NCBI RefSeq assembly: GCF_029227915.1
Contig: NC_079875.1
Coordinates: forward strand, 6,882,001 to 6,946,000
Length of the DNA stretch: 64,000 bases
Reading direction: 5' to 3'
From: Hydractinia symbiolongicarpus
Lineage: Eukaryota > Cnidaria > Hydrozoa > Anthoathecata > Hydractiniidae
This document shows positions 36,380-49,379 of the stretch, in pieces. Position 1 is the first letter of the stretch, and each line of letters opens with the position of its first letter. Under the pieces are notes generated by a model. That model had not been told where the DNA came from and did not search any database. It saw only the letters and a list, made by a program, of their open reading frames with translations. The translations under genes were made by a program, and so were the position numbers.

Positions 36380-38182
36380 ATGTCAATAAATTGTGTGATT
36401 GTTGTCATAGGCTATAATTATATTGAAGAAAGGTGTTTTATGAGTTTAATTGTAATGTTTGGAACTTTTCAAAAGATAGAACCATGCTTAACAATGCTAG
36501 AATCGCCAGAGCCTCGTAGTGGTCATCGCATGTGTGCCACTGATAATTTCTTATATGTATTTGGAGGATATGATGCAGCTAAAAGTAACATATTGTACAA
36601 TGAATTGTGGAGATACAACATGACAACCAAACGTTGGGTTAAACTACCTGATAACAATAGATCTGCTCCAATAGAGTGCACATCTAATTCAATGCTGTTA
36701 TGGAGGAACAATATAATTATATATGGTGGATCTGGATACCCTTTTGGTGTGACTAATAGCAGCAAACTACTTATGTATTCTTTAAAGTACTACAAATGGA
36801 TTGAATTGGTGGATAAAATTCATGAGACACGCACAAAATGCAAAGAGTGTGGATGTAGCACCACCTTGCATGAATCACCTACGGCCAAATACGGGCAAAG
36901 CATGATCATAACACAAGACTCAAAGCTTGTTATATATGCAGGTACAACCGGAACAGCATTTGTACAGGAGTTACATACTTATCATTTATACAAACAAAGG
37001 TGGAAATCTTACAAATTCTGTGAGCAACATTCTTTAGCTCAACCAAAAAGTCGTTATCGACACGAGGGAATTTTATACAAAAATGATTATTTTATTCTTG
37101 GTGGTTGTGTATTAGAAGAAACTTTTGGTTTTGAGAAAATTCACTCATTGGACATCAGTAGAATGCTATGGGAAAAACATTGTTGTTCTTCTGATGTGTA
37201 TTCTGGCGATAACAAGCTTCCGCAACCACGCAGACATCACTCTTGTACATTGTATAAACACAATATTTATATGATTGGTGGAAGTGTATACGACAACAAC
37301 TTTTTGGATGTATGGTTATTGAATTTAGACACTATGAAGTGGAAAAAAGATTTCAGGGTATATATTGGGCTTGGTGTTTTTCCTTTGAAAAAGTAATAAA
37401 TGTACCAAATCTTTTCTTGTAAATTAAACACCCAATATTCTTTATAAATTACAAGTTCTGCCTAAGAGATACAAGTTCATGTATTTTAATCTTCGGTGCC
37501 CTTTAGAGCTCTTTGGTACTGGCTAATGGTAAAAATAACTTTACCTTTAAATTGAATTTTAATATAAATTTTCAAAAAAGAAAGAATAGAAAAGTAAAAC
37601 ATTGTTTTGTTATAAGGTGCTATAAGTTATTGATAATTGAAAATTATTGCTATAGTCTGTTATCAAATTTCCTGGAATTGTCACAAGTGTTAAGGGCAAG
37701 AAAAAGTAATAGGTTAATTCCCCTTAGTAATGCAAGTGCTAACTACCTACAATATTTGCATCTCATAGTTGTCCCCAGAGCAGGATGGTGCCATACAGAG
37801 CCTCTAAAATAAACTTGATAAAAAAAAAATGAAAAAAAAGCCACAATTCTGCTTATCTGCTTTAATATGTATTTTTGTTTTCTCAAATTATTGTGTTCTT
37901 TTTATATTTCAGTGTTTTCCATATGCAGTTCGTTTTCATGCTGCAGCAGTAACTAGTGCTGGGTGCCTCTATGTTTTTGGAGGAGTTGATTCAAAGCAGC
38001 AACGCGTATCTGATCTTCACGTGCTATGGCTTGAACCACCTTCGCTACTGGAGCAATCTTGGATGGCTGTTGTTAAATTGTTACAACAAAACAGAGCTCT
38101 GAATACGAAAGTATTGATGGAATTGGGTGTGCCCAAAACTTTTCTTTTGCGGATCGATGACTCCATTCCTCCTGCTGGATAA
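36380..38182 (+). CDS. KLHDC10: Kelch-repeat protein, KLHDC10-like
   Basis: Exons 36380-37357 and 37913-38182 join in phase 0 (donor GTATAT, acceptor TTTATATTTCAG), giving about 415 residues. Kelch blades include SGHRMCATDNFLYVFGGYD, LWRNNIIIYGGSG, SRYRHEGILYKNDYFILGGC, RRHHSCTLYKHNIYMIGGSV and, in exon 2, VRFHAAAVTSAGCLYVFGGV. The C-terminal WLEPPSLLEQSW and LGVPKTFLLR fit KLHDC10, the substrate-recognition part of a cullin-2 ubiquitin ligase in vertebrates. The ATG at 36380 lies in a poor context, and an acceptor-like GTCATAG near 36410 suggests the true first exon may be further upstream. Confidence 0.78.
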
Positions 38183-39133
38183 AGTATAAATAAAAAGAGA
38201 GAAAACAAGAAGCGACGCAGATTACATATATATATTTATATGTTTTTAAGGATATTTTGTTTAACCTAACAACACAGTTTCTTGTAATTATAACATTTTG
38301 GGGGGGTATTGTTACTCAATTACTCAAAGAGAATGTAAAAACACCTATACCAAAGAAATCTACTGTTATTGATTGGTTTTATTAATGCTCAGTGCTAAAA
38401 TAAATAAAGGCACTGTTTGAATAAACCTCCTGGAAAACTTATTCTAATATATATCAGTACCAACTAGAATCAGCACTTAGGTCTAGGTAGTTTTTTCTTA
38501 TCACTTGATAGCAGAATTGAAGAAAAAAAGAATCTGCTGTATTTTAGAATAATTTATTTTAGAATAATGTGATTGGTATATATATAAGCAATTTTATAAA
38601 GTGTCTATTGCACCCTATTTAAATATACACCATTCCAAAATTTGAAAGAATTTTATCAAGAACTTTATGAAACACCCAATTTATAGTAGGTCATATTTGG
38701 TACAAGAAGTAAAAATTCAATAAAAAAAAGTTTATTGAAATAAATTTGAAGATGGTTTTTAAAAATAAATTTTAACTTTAACTTAAAATGCACATAACTA
38801 GTCGAATTTCTTCGAGTCTTCCCTGTCGCAAAAATAAGAAAATAAATTTTAAATATTTCCTTTTCTACAGTTGTTTAGGATTTAATGTCTGTCCATAAAC
38901 ACTCCACTAATATTCAATGGTTTTAAAAAATGTAATATTGCATTGGCTGATTTTTTTTTAAACCATAAACATAACTTTAAGGACAGGTGGAAACAGGTGG
39001 AACAATTTTTTATTGTTTGTTGTCTTTAGTTCACATCACGTTTTAGTTCCACATAAAGCTTTAAGCATGTTCAGCGGGTGAAATATTGCATGTTTATTTT
39101 TTATTTTATGTATATTTAGGGTAATGTGAGGAC
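38183..39133. other. Gap between the KLHDC10-like and P4HTM genes
   Basis: AT-rich. It contains the 3' untranslated region of the upstream gene and presumably the promoter of the next one. No other gene is seen. Confidence 0.6.
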
Positions 39134-42100
39134 ATGAAGCTTATTGTTGGGATATATTTGTTGTTAACATGTGTTGATTCCAGAAAGAGCGACTACAAAA
39201 GAATCATATTCAGCGATTTTGTTAGACAAGAATTACAAAACAACTTTGCAAAACAGTATTCTTTTCTTGCGAGCAATAACGACACATTTGCTGATCATTT
39301 CAGAAAGTTATGGCAACAACACAAAGATGCAAAGTTAATACGTTTACAACCAGAACAGGTGAAATTGTCTGAAGTTAGATTACCCTAAAAGGAATCGAGT
39401 GGTTTTTCAAAAGTCTATTCTTTATTAGTGTGTTTTGAAAAAAATGAAGGAAGGGCTTGCTGTTTTAGCAGCAATTTGTTTGTGTCAAATTTTTCCTAAA
39501 ATTTGGAATGGTTTTATAATGTATTTTCTGTTTTCTCCTAAATGCTGACTTCAAACTCCTTAAATACTAAAACGAAAGCCTATTCTTTTAATGCATTTAT
39601 ACCTTGAGGGAATAATTTTCACAAAAATGATTTTTTTTTAAATTTTATGAGGTGTTTGTCAATTTTGCAAAAATTAATTTCTGCAAAAGTTTGATTTACA
39701 CCCTTGTTTTTCTTTTGATTTATTATAACTACATATTATAATTTTAAGGAAATCCCTTAATTAATAATTGGACAATGTTGTGACATATTGAAAAATACTA
39801 AAAAACCAGCAAAGAGAGAAGAAGTAAAATACAAAGTAGACTAACAAATGTAGCATCACAAAACGAAAAACACTATCAAAAAATATATTTTGTTAAATTA
39901 TATTAGGTTAGGCTCACTGTTTATACTGATAGTTTATTAACTTCATTATTTAACTCTCTATGAATTGTGAATGGTGAACCCTACCCCTAATTAGAACGCT
40001 GCATGTATGAAATTCAAATCCCTATTTTGGTTAAGTTGTGAGAATGCTATACTAGTTAATGTGTGTTGTTTATGAAAGCAACAATCTCCAGCAAGTAAAT
40101 ACAAGACATGGAAGCCGCTTTCAAGTAGACAGTGTACATCATCTTCCATCGCATTATTTCACCTATTAAAACTCCTTGAATGTTGGTTTTCTTGATTTCT
40201 GTAGCGTTTTAAAGAAGGTCTGTTTACTTTTATTTAGACTGTCTTTGAAAACAGAGCAATTCCACTGACAAACAACAGAAAAGACTTGGTGACTCTTACA
40301 ACGATGTCGAAACGACGACCCTTGATCTTTCAAATTGACGATTTTTTATTTGATGATGAGTGCGAACATATCAAAACTCTAGCTCTAAAACATGGAATGG
40401 AAAAAAGTGAAACTGCTGGAGATGGCCTGGAACGGCAAGGTATATCCCCTGGCTTGTATGATGATATAGGAGCGATAGAGTTTGAAGACTTTGATCTTGA
40501 TGAGGATAAAGTAATTAATATAACTGAGGTAATGGTCAACAATTTCAATTTTGTGTGATTCGCACATTACTGTAATAATTGTATGTATGTTAAGGGAGGA
40601 CCTGCATTCCTTTTTCTGTATTATTATGAAAGTTGTGCATCAAAACAGGTCATAACGTGCATATGAAACATACCGTAATTTTGGTGGTTATTTTAGTATC
40701 ATTGCTTACCCTTTGCTGTATCATGTGATCATTGCTGTTTCTTTAAAAAGATGATAATGTTTACATAAAGTGATTTTGTGTAGTAAGATGAATTAGGAGG
40801 GAGAACTGTACAACAAGATTCATTTAAAAGAGTTAATACCATGTACCATTTTAGCTTCTTCGAGGTTTTCGCACTATATTTGACAACAGAATGGGATCCA
40901 TGATAGCTAAAAATATGTAAGTATTTTTTTAATGTTGTATAAATTATACTAATTTTACGGCTAGTCTTATGTTGTGTTTTAAGGGGTACAAATGTATTAA
41001 CTATTAGCAACCATCACAGCCCTTCCCTATCCTAACCACCACTACCCTTGGTCTATGATAAAGGGGAATAGGGAGTATCGCCCTTACCTGGATTTGGTCA
41101 AAGGACTTCATTTCCTATGAAAATTCAGATTTTTGTGAAAGTTAGGGGAACTGCCTAAAAATAATAAAATTACAATATAAAAATAGTTAATTCTAAATTT
41201 TGAATCTACAAAATTGTAATATATTTTAATATGTAATACGTTCGGGGATGTTTATTTTGTGTTGTACTTCCATTGATTTGTTTCAGAGCAAAAGATACTT
41301 ACATGGATTTTAATCTTGATGGTGAGTATGACCATTCATGTTTCTTGTGCCTGTCACCTTTTGAACTTCAGCAACCCTTCTCCACATTTTAATGCTAAAT
41401 CTTTATCAGTTTATTACTCCTAATTTTTTTTATTTATATTTGATATTTATTTATATTTGATATTTTATTCTACTGACTCGAAAGATTCACTCTAAACCAT
41501 GTAATTACTGCTAGAAACCGCATTCTGTTGACTGGTTAATTACTTGCAGGTATAATTGAGAAATGGGAGTGGAATATCAAAAACTTAACATTGTTAGTAA
41601 AAATGTTGAATGAGTCACGAGCTTTTAATCCAGCCTCTCAAGCTAGATTCAGTGAACAAGTGTGGTTATCTCAAACAGACTCAAATGATTCTGTGCTGTT
41701 GTCTTTGCAAGATAGGTTAGCTCAAATTTATTTTTTTGTTTTGCTGTTGTTGTTGTTGTTTTTGTTTTCCATTGTCGCGTGTTGCTCTGGCAGTAAATGC
41801 TTTTCTTGTATATTTGCTACAGGCTTCATCAAGTTACTAGGCTACCTCTGGAGATGATAAGAAACAGTGAACAATTACAGGTGTGTTGTACTGATTGCCT
41901 AAATTTTAGGATAAATTTAAGAAACACTGGCATGCTGAGGTAAGCGAATAGTATTTAAAATAGAATACCATAAAATCCAAAATACGAGCTCAGAGTTTAT
42001 ATCTTAAATATTGTTGACTTATATCTGGGTGGACTGAAAAGTGAAATGGATTTTTTAAAATAATTTTTAGCGTTAAATCATCTTATTTTTAACAAGAGAT

Positions 42101-45100
42101 GCTCCTGACGGAAAATGCAGAGAAATAGGGATGATATAAGGAAAAATGACAAAAAAATGCGTCTCAATACTTTTGTCTAAGATAGATAACATGTGTGTAG
42201 ATAACATTTGAGATTAGCTAAGTTGTTATATTTTTATTCGTAGGTGGTCAGATATAAACCAGGTGGTCATTATGATTGTCACTTGGATAGTGATCCAAGA
42301 TATTATGAGGACAATTTTCGTCCGTGTTGTCATGTACACAATGCATCAAGTAAAGAGGATCAGGATTGTTCTTCTTGCAGGTATTTTTTTATATATAGTT
42401 GTTTATGTTTTTTGTATTTTTGCATTGCTTGTCATTAACTGTTTTGTCATCTTTTACTTTGTTACTGCCTTCCTTTGCTCTGACATGGCTTGCTCTGACA
42501 GGACTCACTTTGACATGGCTTACCCCGACATAGCTGGCTATGACATGGCTTTCTATGACATAGCTTTTTATGACATGCCTCTCTTTGACATGGCTTGATA
42601 TGACATGACTCTCTCTGACATGGCTTGCTTTGACATGACTCGCTCTGGCATGACTTGCTTAAGCATGGCTCGATATGACATGACTTGCTATGAGATCGCG
42701 CGCTAGTCATTGTTTTTTTTCCTCTTGTGTGTTCATTTGCTTTCTATTTTTCTTATACAGCAGTAACTGCTAAAGATACGAAGGAACATAAGAATGCTTA
42801 AAGGGACCCCAAGGTATATAATGATGCTGGACTATTATAGAGCTTATTAACAAGTGTTTTGGAATACTTTTTTCGTTCTCAAGGTATTTAAATTTAAGGT
42901 GGTAGTAACCCTTTTTAACCGTTCAAACAGATGGATTTTTCAGTCGTTGTATTATCAATACGAATTTCCTTTTTTATTTCCTAAAAATATTGGCCTCCAG
43001 GCACATAGATGCAGTTTTGTTTAATTTTATAATTCACTGAGTCAGCAGACATACTCGATTATAAAAATGCAATAAGAAGAAAAGAAGAAGCTTTCAGGAG
43101 TTCCATAAATTTTTATGTAGTCTTGTATAGGTCCTATAATGTTATGCAGAGCAAAACAACCAATCAAACTGCAGTACCGTTATTGTTTCTATTTATCTAT
43201 TTCAGGGAATTAAGCTGGACGTTACCTATTAAAAATAATCAACCGGGCTAACAGCATCATATCTTTTAACTTATCTTTCTGATCATTCCACAGCCCTTAT
43301 AAAATAAACTCTTTATAGGGACCCAACAAAAAGTTGATAATAAAAATCCAGCAGATTTTGAGTCAATAGCAATTCTAGTACAGGTTTTTTTGATTATTCG
43401 CCGATGTGTCCTGCACAGTCAAATTTTGAGATAATTAAGTTGTTAAGTAATTAAGTTCAACATTTCTCAGATGCTTTTACAATTATTCGTAATACAATAG
43501 TTTATCTCATTTTAAATTATAATCAGAAATCGGAAGAAATATATCTAAATTTTGTGATATTATCTTACCTTTAATATTTTTAAATTTTGAACTTCATCTA
43601 AAGAAAAGTTAATGTCGTTAAGAGCAATCCTTAAAATTTTTATCATTGTTAAACGCAGTTCTAAAAAGTTAAAAAACTATAGCTTTCATAGCTAAGTATT
43701 ATAAACAAGTTGATGAAGGTAGCACACGCTAGTCTTATTTACTTCATTAATTGTGAAGGTTTGTACTAGAGACTTTAAAGCACATAGTGTTAGATAAACC
43801 TTAATTTCATTATTAAGTATACTTCAAAGCTGAAGAACTTGATTTTCATGGATTGTATAATAGCGTAGTCCAAAAATATTGTCAAAATTATAGGATTCCA
43901 TGCTAATTTACATCAACTTTTTTTTGTTTCAAATAACTATTTTTGTTTGCTACTATATACGTATTAATGATAGCAGATACCCGATAAAATTTGTATGCAC
44001 ATCCGTTACCGGGCCTATATTTATGATGACAAAAAATTTCAAAATTTGCTATTGCTTAAAAATGACATCATAATTATGCAGCATATTTAAATCTGAAGTT
44101 TTTTAAACAATTTTTAAAATCTGAATGTTGTTAACCAACTTTTTAAGCTCTATATATTAGACCAACATCATTTTATACCTCGGATTCCCTTTAAGTTATT
44201 TGATTATTTGAAAATTAGTTGTAGGCAAACAAGCAGAAACCTTAGTTAGCTTATGCGTCATTAATTAAGAATTAGAGAAAGTGAATAAGTGACAAGGTAG
44301 TATAGCACAATAAAACTGTGTTTTGTGAATTATAGAAGTTATTGTAAATGAAAAGCCAGACAGAAACACAAAGTTAAGTAATATCTTGCTATTTTGTAAA
44401 ATCACCTTTGCCATTGGGTCAATTTGGTCAAAAATATGTTTTTTTCCTTGGGTCAAAACCAGAAAAATATAAAGTGTCCTCTAAAATTAGTATTGTGCTA
44501 TATTGCCTTTTTACAAGCCTGAAATGGCCTGAGCACTTTTTGTTTAGATACATGACTGTTTTGTTTTACTTGGACGATACAGAGCATGGTGGAGAAACTG
44601 CGTTTCCTGTTGCTGGAGTTGATCCATATAAAAACAATTTAGCCAACGAAAACGGGGTAGGATGGTTCGAATGCTAAATGAAATAATAATTCTTTTTTGA
44701 TATGCCTCCTTGTGAGTGAGGATTGCAAAAGTATGCTAAAATACCATATGCATTTAGGGAATTAATTGTGGCGATTTTCGCGAAGTTAGTTAACCTGGAT
44801 ATTATTGGAAAGCTTGCTATTAACGAAAGCTGCGTCCCTCTAAATTTAAAATGTTGAAAAAAAGTCGTTGAAAAATGGCATAAAAAGAGAAAAATATATG
44901 TCATTGAAATGGTTTTTTCGCAAAGTATTACAGTTGCTAAAATGCGAAAATAAATCGAACAATTGTCGCGAATATTAGTTCTCGAGTAGTACCTTTTAGT
45001 TACCTCACCTTGTGTACTTTCAAATTTAGTTGTTAATCTTTAATATTTCGCTAATTTATTTATAGGGATCTGAGGAAGAGTGGTGTGATTTAACGATGCA

Positions 45101-46687
45101 TTGCTCGCAGGCGAGTATTCGAGTAAAACCGAAGAAAGGTCGAGCAGTGTTGTGGTACAATCATTTTATCGATCCTGATACCGAATGGATGGGCGCAGTT
45201 GATAGGAATAGTTTACATGGCGGTTGTGCTGTACACAGTGGGTCCAAGTGGATTGCAAATAATTGGATCAATGCAGGTACGCAGTCATAAAAAATGTTGA
45301 ACAGCCGTACGACAGTTATATAACAGCCGTACGAAAGTGATATAACAGCCGTACGAAGTGATATAACAGCCGTACGACAGTTGTAAAACAGCTGTACGGC
45401 AGTTATACAATTATAGTAAAAATGTATTGGAAAAACGTGTTGCGCAAGCTTTGAGACTTTGGTGCAGCAGCGAAACTTTCGCGCAGTGCAAATTACAATT
45501 AGCGTTAGGATAATATTCGCTAAATTATAAAGCTTAAAGAGTTGTTTTGAAATTTGAATTAAACTGTTAAAAGAACGAAGATGGCAAACTTTTCTCTAGA
45601 GTAAAGAAGTTAGATTATGTTTACAAAAGTTGCTATTTTGTTGTTTCCCCACCTATTTTGGGGTTTAACTTTTTATATTAGAAAAGACTGGGATTTACTT
45701 AGAAATTAAGAATAACTTAATCATATTCATGCCCGCGTCGCAAAAAACTTAAAAATAGTATAAACAGAAGAAATGTCTTCGCAAAATACCACAAAAAGCC
45801 TTATTCGCAAAAATTAGTCTGCTCAAAAAAAAGGCTTCGCGAAAATTAAGCTCGCATATTAGTGGCGCGTGGCCTTGTGGTTATGGAGTTAGTTTTGTAA
45901 TCCCAAGGTCCGTGTTTCGGTCCACAGCTTGGGCATGTTTAGCAAGTGCCTTTACCGCAGCCCATGCCATGTGAGGGAAATTGGGTAGGTATTGCCGGTG
46001 TATACTAAATGTATACATTCCGAACACAGGACCCACATTGATAACAGTGTTTCCAACACTGAAGTGACTATACCCCGTATAAATATTCGGAATAAAGTAA
46101 TAATAATAATAATAATTTTGCTTATATACAGGTTATCATAGAGAGCATGACGTTCTGAGCTGGATAATAAATGAATGGCGGACAGAAAAAGAAGATGAAG
46201 AAGGAGGTAGACATGTTTGCTTGTTTTGTAGAAATGATAAACATTCGTCTTTTTTTGTTTTTTAACATACCCTGCTGTATAGCAGATTTCGTGCATATAT
46301 TACATAAATGATAAACATTTTTGTCTTTTATTTCTTTAACATACCCTGATGTATAGTAGATTTCGTGCACATTTTACATAAATGATAAACATCTTTGTCT
46401 TTTATTTTTGTAACATACCCTTAGATATGGTGGATTTCGTGCACATTTCACATAAAGCATAAACAACTTTGTCTTTTATTTTTGTAACATACCCTTATGT
46501 ATAGTAGATTTCGTGCACATTTTACATAAATGATAAACATCTTTGTCTTTTATTTATAGTAGCTTTCGTGCAAGCTTTACATGAGAAATATTTTTTTTTT
46601 GCGTCTAGCAACATTTTGTACAATGAATGCTAATGCTTTATATTTTTAGAATTAGAAGAGGACGTTGATGAAAGCATAGTGTCATGA
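39134..46687 (+). CDS. P4HTM: Transmembrane prolyl 4-hydroxylase
   Basis: Ten exons: 39134-39358, 40238-40554, 41287-41321, 41550-41715, 41823-41880, 42244-42380, 44548-44656, 45066-45276, 46132-46206, 46650-46687. Together they make 1371 nt (456 residues) with consistent phases. The exon 2 donor is placed at GT|GTGATT because the closer GAG|GTAATG would break the frame. The N-terminus is a hydrophobic signal or anchor. Two EF-hand loops, DLDEDKVINITE and DFNLDGIIEKWE (the second split by an intron), precede the 2-oxoglutarate/iron dioxygenase core. That core has YKPGGHYDCHLDSD (His, Asp), TVLFYLDDTEHGGETAFP and SLHGGCAVHSGSKWIANNWI (His and the 2-oxoglutarate-binding Lys). This ER enzyme family hydroxylates prolines in targets such as HIF. 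The ending DESIVS replaces the longer vertebrate tail. Confidence 0.9.
42480..42705. repeat. Short-unit minisatellite in P4HTM intron 6
   Basis: About 18 degenerate units of 12 bp with consensus TGACATGGCTTG / CTCTGACATGACT. On the minus strand it reads as a Cys/Gln/Lys/Ser-rich open frame, but it lies within an intron, so no protein is called. Confidence 0.85.
44755..45000. repeat. CGCGAAAA-rich MITE-like sequence in P4HTM intron 7
   Basis: Starts AGGGAATTAATTGTGGCGAT followed by TTTCGCGAAG and ends near TGTCGCGAATATTAGTTCTC. The ends are imperfectly inverted. Similar words occur near 45745-45860 and 47740-48410. Boundaries are not certain. Confidence 0.35.
45300..45412. repeat. 22-23-bp minisatellite in P4HTM intron 8
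   Basis: Five units of ACAGCCGTACGACAGTTATA type, with CGTACG at the centre of each. Confidence 0.9.
45862..46117 (+). repeat. tRNA-derived SINE, copy C, in P4HTM intron 8
   Basis: The head GTGGCGCGTGGCCTTGTGG resembles a tRNA-type A box, and GTGTTTCGGTCC lies where a B box is expected. The body includes CCATGTGAGGGAAATTGGGT, shared with copies A and B, and the tail is AATAATAATAAT. The tail ends about 14 bp before the acceptor AG of exon 9. Confidence 0.7.
46235..46580. repeat. 74-bp tandem repeats in P4HTM intron 9
   Basis: TAACATACCC occurs at 46263, 46337, 46411 and 46485, an exact 74-bp period over about 4.5 units, each including AGATTTCGTGCACAT and ATGATAAACATCTTTGTCTT. Confidence 0.92.
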
Positions 46688-49379
46688 ATACGTTTTTAGT
46701 TCAATTTGAGGAAGTGCTATAACCTGAGTATATGACTAACTACTACTAGCGTCCAATGTCTTATTTTATGTTATTTTTTCGTTCGGAATAGATAAAAGAT
46801 TTCGGTTAACTCTATTTCACGCCGTGAAAAGGCCCATTTTTTATTTTTTTTATTTTTTGATATTTTTATTATTTTTTTTTTAAATAATAAATATTAACAT
46901 ATATTTTTGGAGCTTTTTTATTTGCTTTACCTCGGAACAGTTTTCATCATACGAAAAATTTTGTTAGTTAATGTTCATAGTTATTTATTTAGAGACAATA
47001 ACGACTTAGTTTTTTAATGTCGCAAGATCATCGATCAATTCGCGAAAATTAATCCGAGCGATTTTTTTTAAATGATAAATGATGAAATTCAATTTTTTGT
47101 CCAGCAAGTCTTGTATTGGTTTCTGTTTTCTTTGTGTGCAATAAGTTCAAGCAAAATCGCAATATCGGCTTATCTCGAATACCCTTCGTTTTTTCAACCA
47201 AGCCCGTAATGTGTTGCTAAATATTCTTCTGTATTAGTTAAAATTATTATTTATATAATTAGATGTATACATATTTTTATACTTTTTTTAATGTCGCCCG
47301 GTAAATCACAGCCATGTAATAAAAACACTGAATTTGGAGAAACTGATCATGCGTAGTGAGCGTTTCTTTGCATCGCGTATGATTTAATCGAACAAAATAT
47401 CGTAGCCCTTAGTCCTAAACAGGAAATTAATATGGATATACAATGTAGATATAACCTAGTATTTTTTTGGATTTTGTATTTTACAAGAAAATGTTCTTGA
47501 CTGTAGTAATGCAATGTTGTTATCACCCCCTAATCTGAAAAAAATGATTACCGGTACAAGACTATGTATGAAGATAAGAAGGATTTCAACTTATTGGAAA
47601 TTTTGGCCTGTCTAATATTCTTGTATATGTTTTCAAGTTGTTGCACATTTTGTCCGATATTTTTATAAATGTTCTCAACCGGTTGCAAATTTTCACTTAT
47701 TCAATATGATCTTATCCGTGTTCCTATATGTTTTAGTTATACCTTAACGAGATAAATTTTTGCGTGGACATATTTTCGCGGATCACTCAAATTCAAAAAT
47801 TTTGCGTAGACAAATTTTCGCCGATGTTCATATTAGGAAGAAGAAAAAATCAGGGTTTTGAAAATACCAGTCTTTCATAATAATCGTCACGATTGCAGCA
47901 AATTTCAAATAACAAAAAACCTTTCACTCTTCTTAAAAATACAGGACAAATAAAAACGGCTGCTAAAAAACAGTAACAAACTGCTGGTGGAAAGCAGTAA
48001 CAGTTTCGTTATACTGTATACTGAGCCAAAAGACGAGATTATTGTCGGTTGTTATCATTCGAACACAAATCATGCAGTCATCATAGGGATGATCCGGTTC
48101 TCCCAAGAAAAGAAGAAAGGAACACAAAAGACGAGGTCAAAAGCAGAGACATCCGTGATGTGTTAAAAAATTAATTTTGTATGTATTTGGATACTTTTTT
48201 TAGTTAAGAAGAAAAGATGGAAAAACGGCTTTTTTACTTGTTTATACTTTGTACCCAATTCTTAACCCCGTAAAACATTTGAATTTTACAGAAAAAAAAT
48301 AAACATTTCGCGGAGACATATTTTCATGGTTTGACGAATTGCAAACATTTCGCGGAGACATATTTTTGCGAAAATGGCCAAAATCCGCGAAAATTTAATT
48401 CCCTGAAAGTTTATCTTGTAAGGTAAGTGTTAAAAATATGTAGATAGAAGATGTCAACGAAAGAAGATTGCAGATGAAATAGAGAAGGCAGAAGAAGATT
48501 ATAATGCAATACAAAAGAGTGCTCAAAACTATCTGGACAACCAAAAAAATGAATTATCAACTGTGGAATTGTAATCACATTTATAAACGAAGATAAAATC
48601 TCTGTATGCAAAATAAAAAAAAAGGCTCGTGAAAAAGCTAGAAGAATAAAGAGGAAGCAAAGAGCGCAATCACAATTAGAGCAGAAAACAGATACAAGTA
48701 TTTGAACAAAAAAAGGGGAAAAAAAGAAGACGCCTTTAAAATGCAAAGCATGCTCAAAAAGAAGTAAATGACGTATATTGATATTGAGTTGGGTATCATT
48801 GATCTTTTAATAGAGATCTTGACGACGTCGCTGAAAAAGAAGAACAACATAAGATCAGCGGGCAGAGAAGACTCTTATAGAAAATACTGTCAAAAAAGAC
48901 ATTAAAAATGCTAACTGGAAACAAATGAAACGACTATCTATTTTAGTTTGCACAGGAAAAAAAATAATTATGAGAATTGAAATTTTATGGCAACACCAGA
49001 ATATTCTGCAACTAAAACAATGCTGAGAGTTACGACACTCAGCATGAAACTGCAAAAGAAAGACATGACAACAGTATAGATATAGCTGTACAAAATTGTG
49101 CTTGAAAATATTGGGCAGTTTTAGACTAATTGAATTTTAGACTAATTCAAAGGACGAATTGCTGATTTCTTGGACGTTGTTGTTATCACTTTAAAAGAAG
49201 CTAAGACCACTGCGGGGTTGGGCAATAAAACGTAGTTGAAACTGCCGAAGAAAATCAGGAAATCAATGTTAAGGTATATCGATATTTGAAAATGGAGAAA
49301 CAGATAGTGTAGAATCTGTACGAAGTTGGGTTACGAATATGTTTTATGGCATCGACTACTAAACACACAAAAAAAAGAT
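46688..49379. other. Intergenic region downstream of P4HTM
   Basis: AT-rich. It includes the 3' end of P4HTM and a stretch (about 47740-48410) with repeated TTTCGCGGAGACATATTTT words. No intact gene is seen. The part from about 48420 could be a decayed gag region of the following BEL/Pao fossil (lysine/glutamate-rich in broken frames), but this is not secure. Confidence 0.45.

Noticed and set aside
40529-40554. Shorter P4HTM exon 2 ending at 40528 (GAG|GTAATG)
   Set aside because: That donor is closer to the usual consensus but leaves exon 3 out of frame with a stop; the donor at 40555 restores frame across all later exons and both EF-hands.
42462-42710. Minus-strand Cys/Gln/Lys/Ser-rich frame
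   Set aside because: It is a reading of the 12-bp intronic minisatellite.
47737-48410. A single MITE spanning two CGCGAAAA-rich ends
   Set aside because: The ends resemble each other loosely in inverse orientation, but no clear boundary or target duplication could be found.
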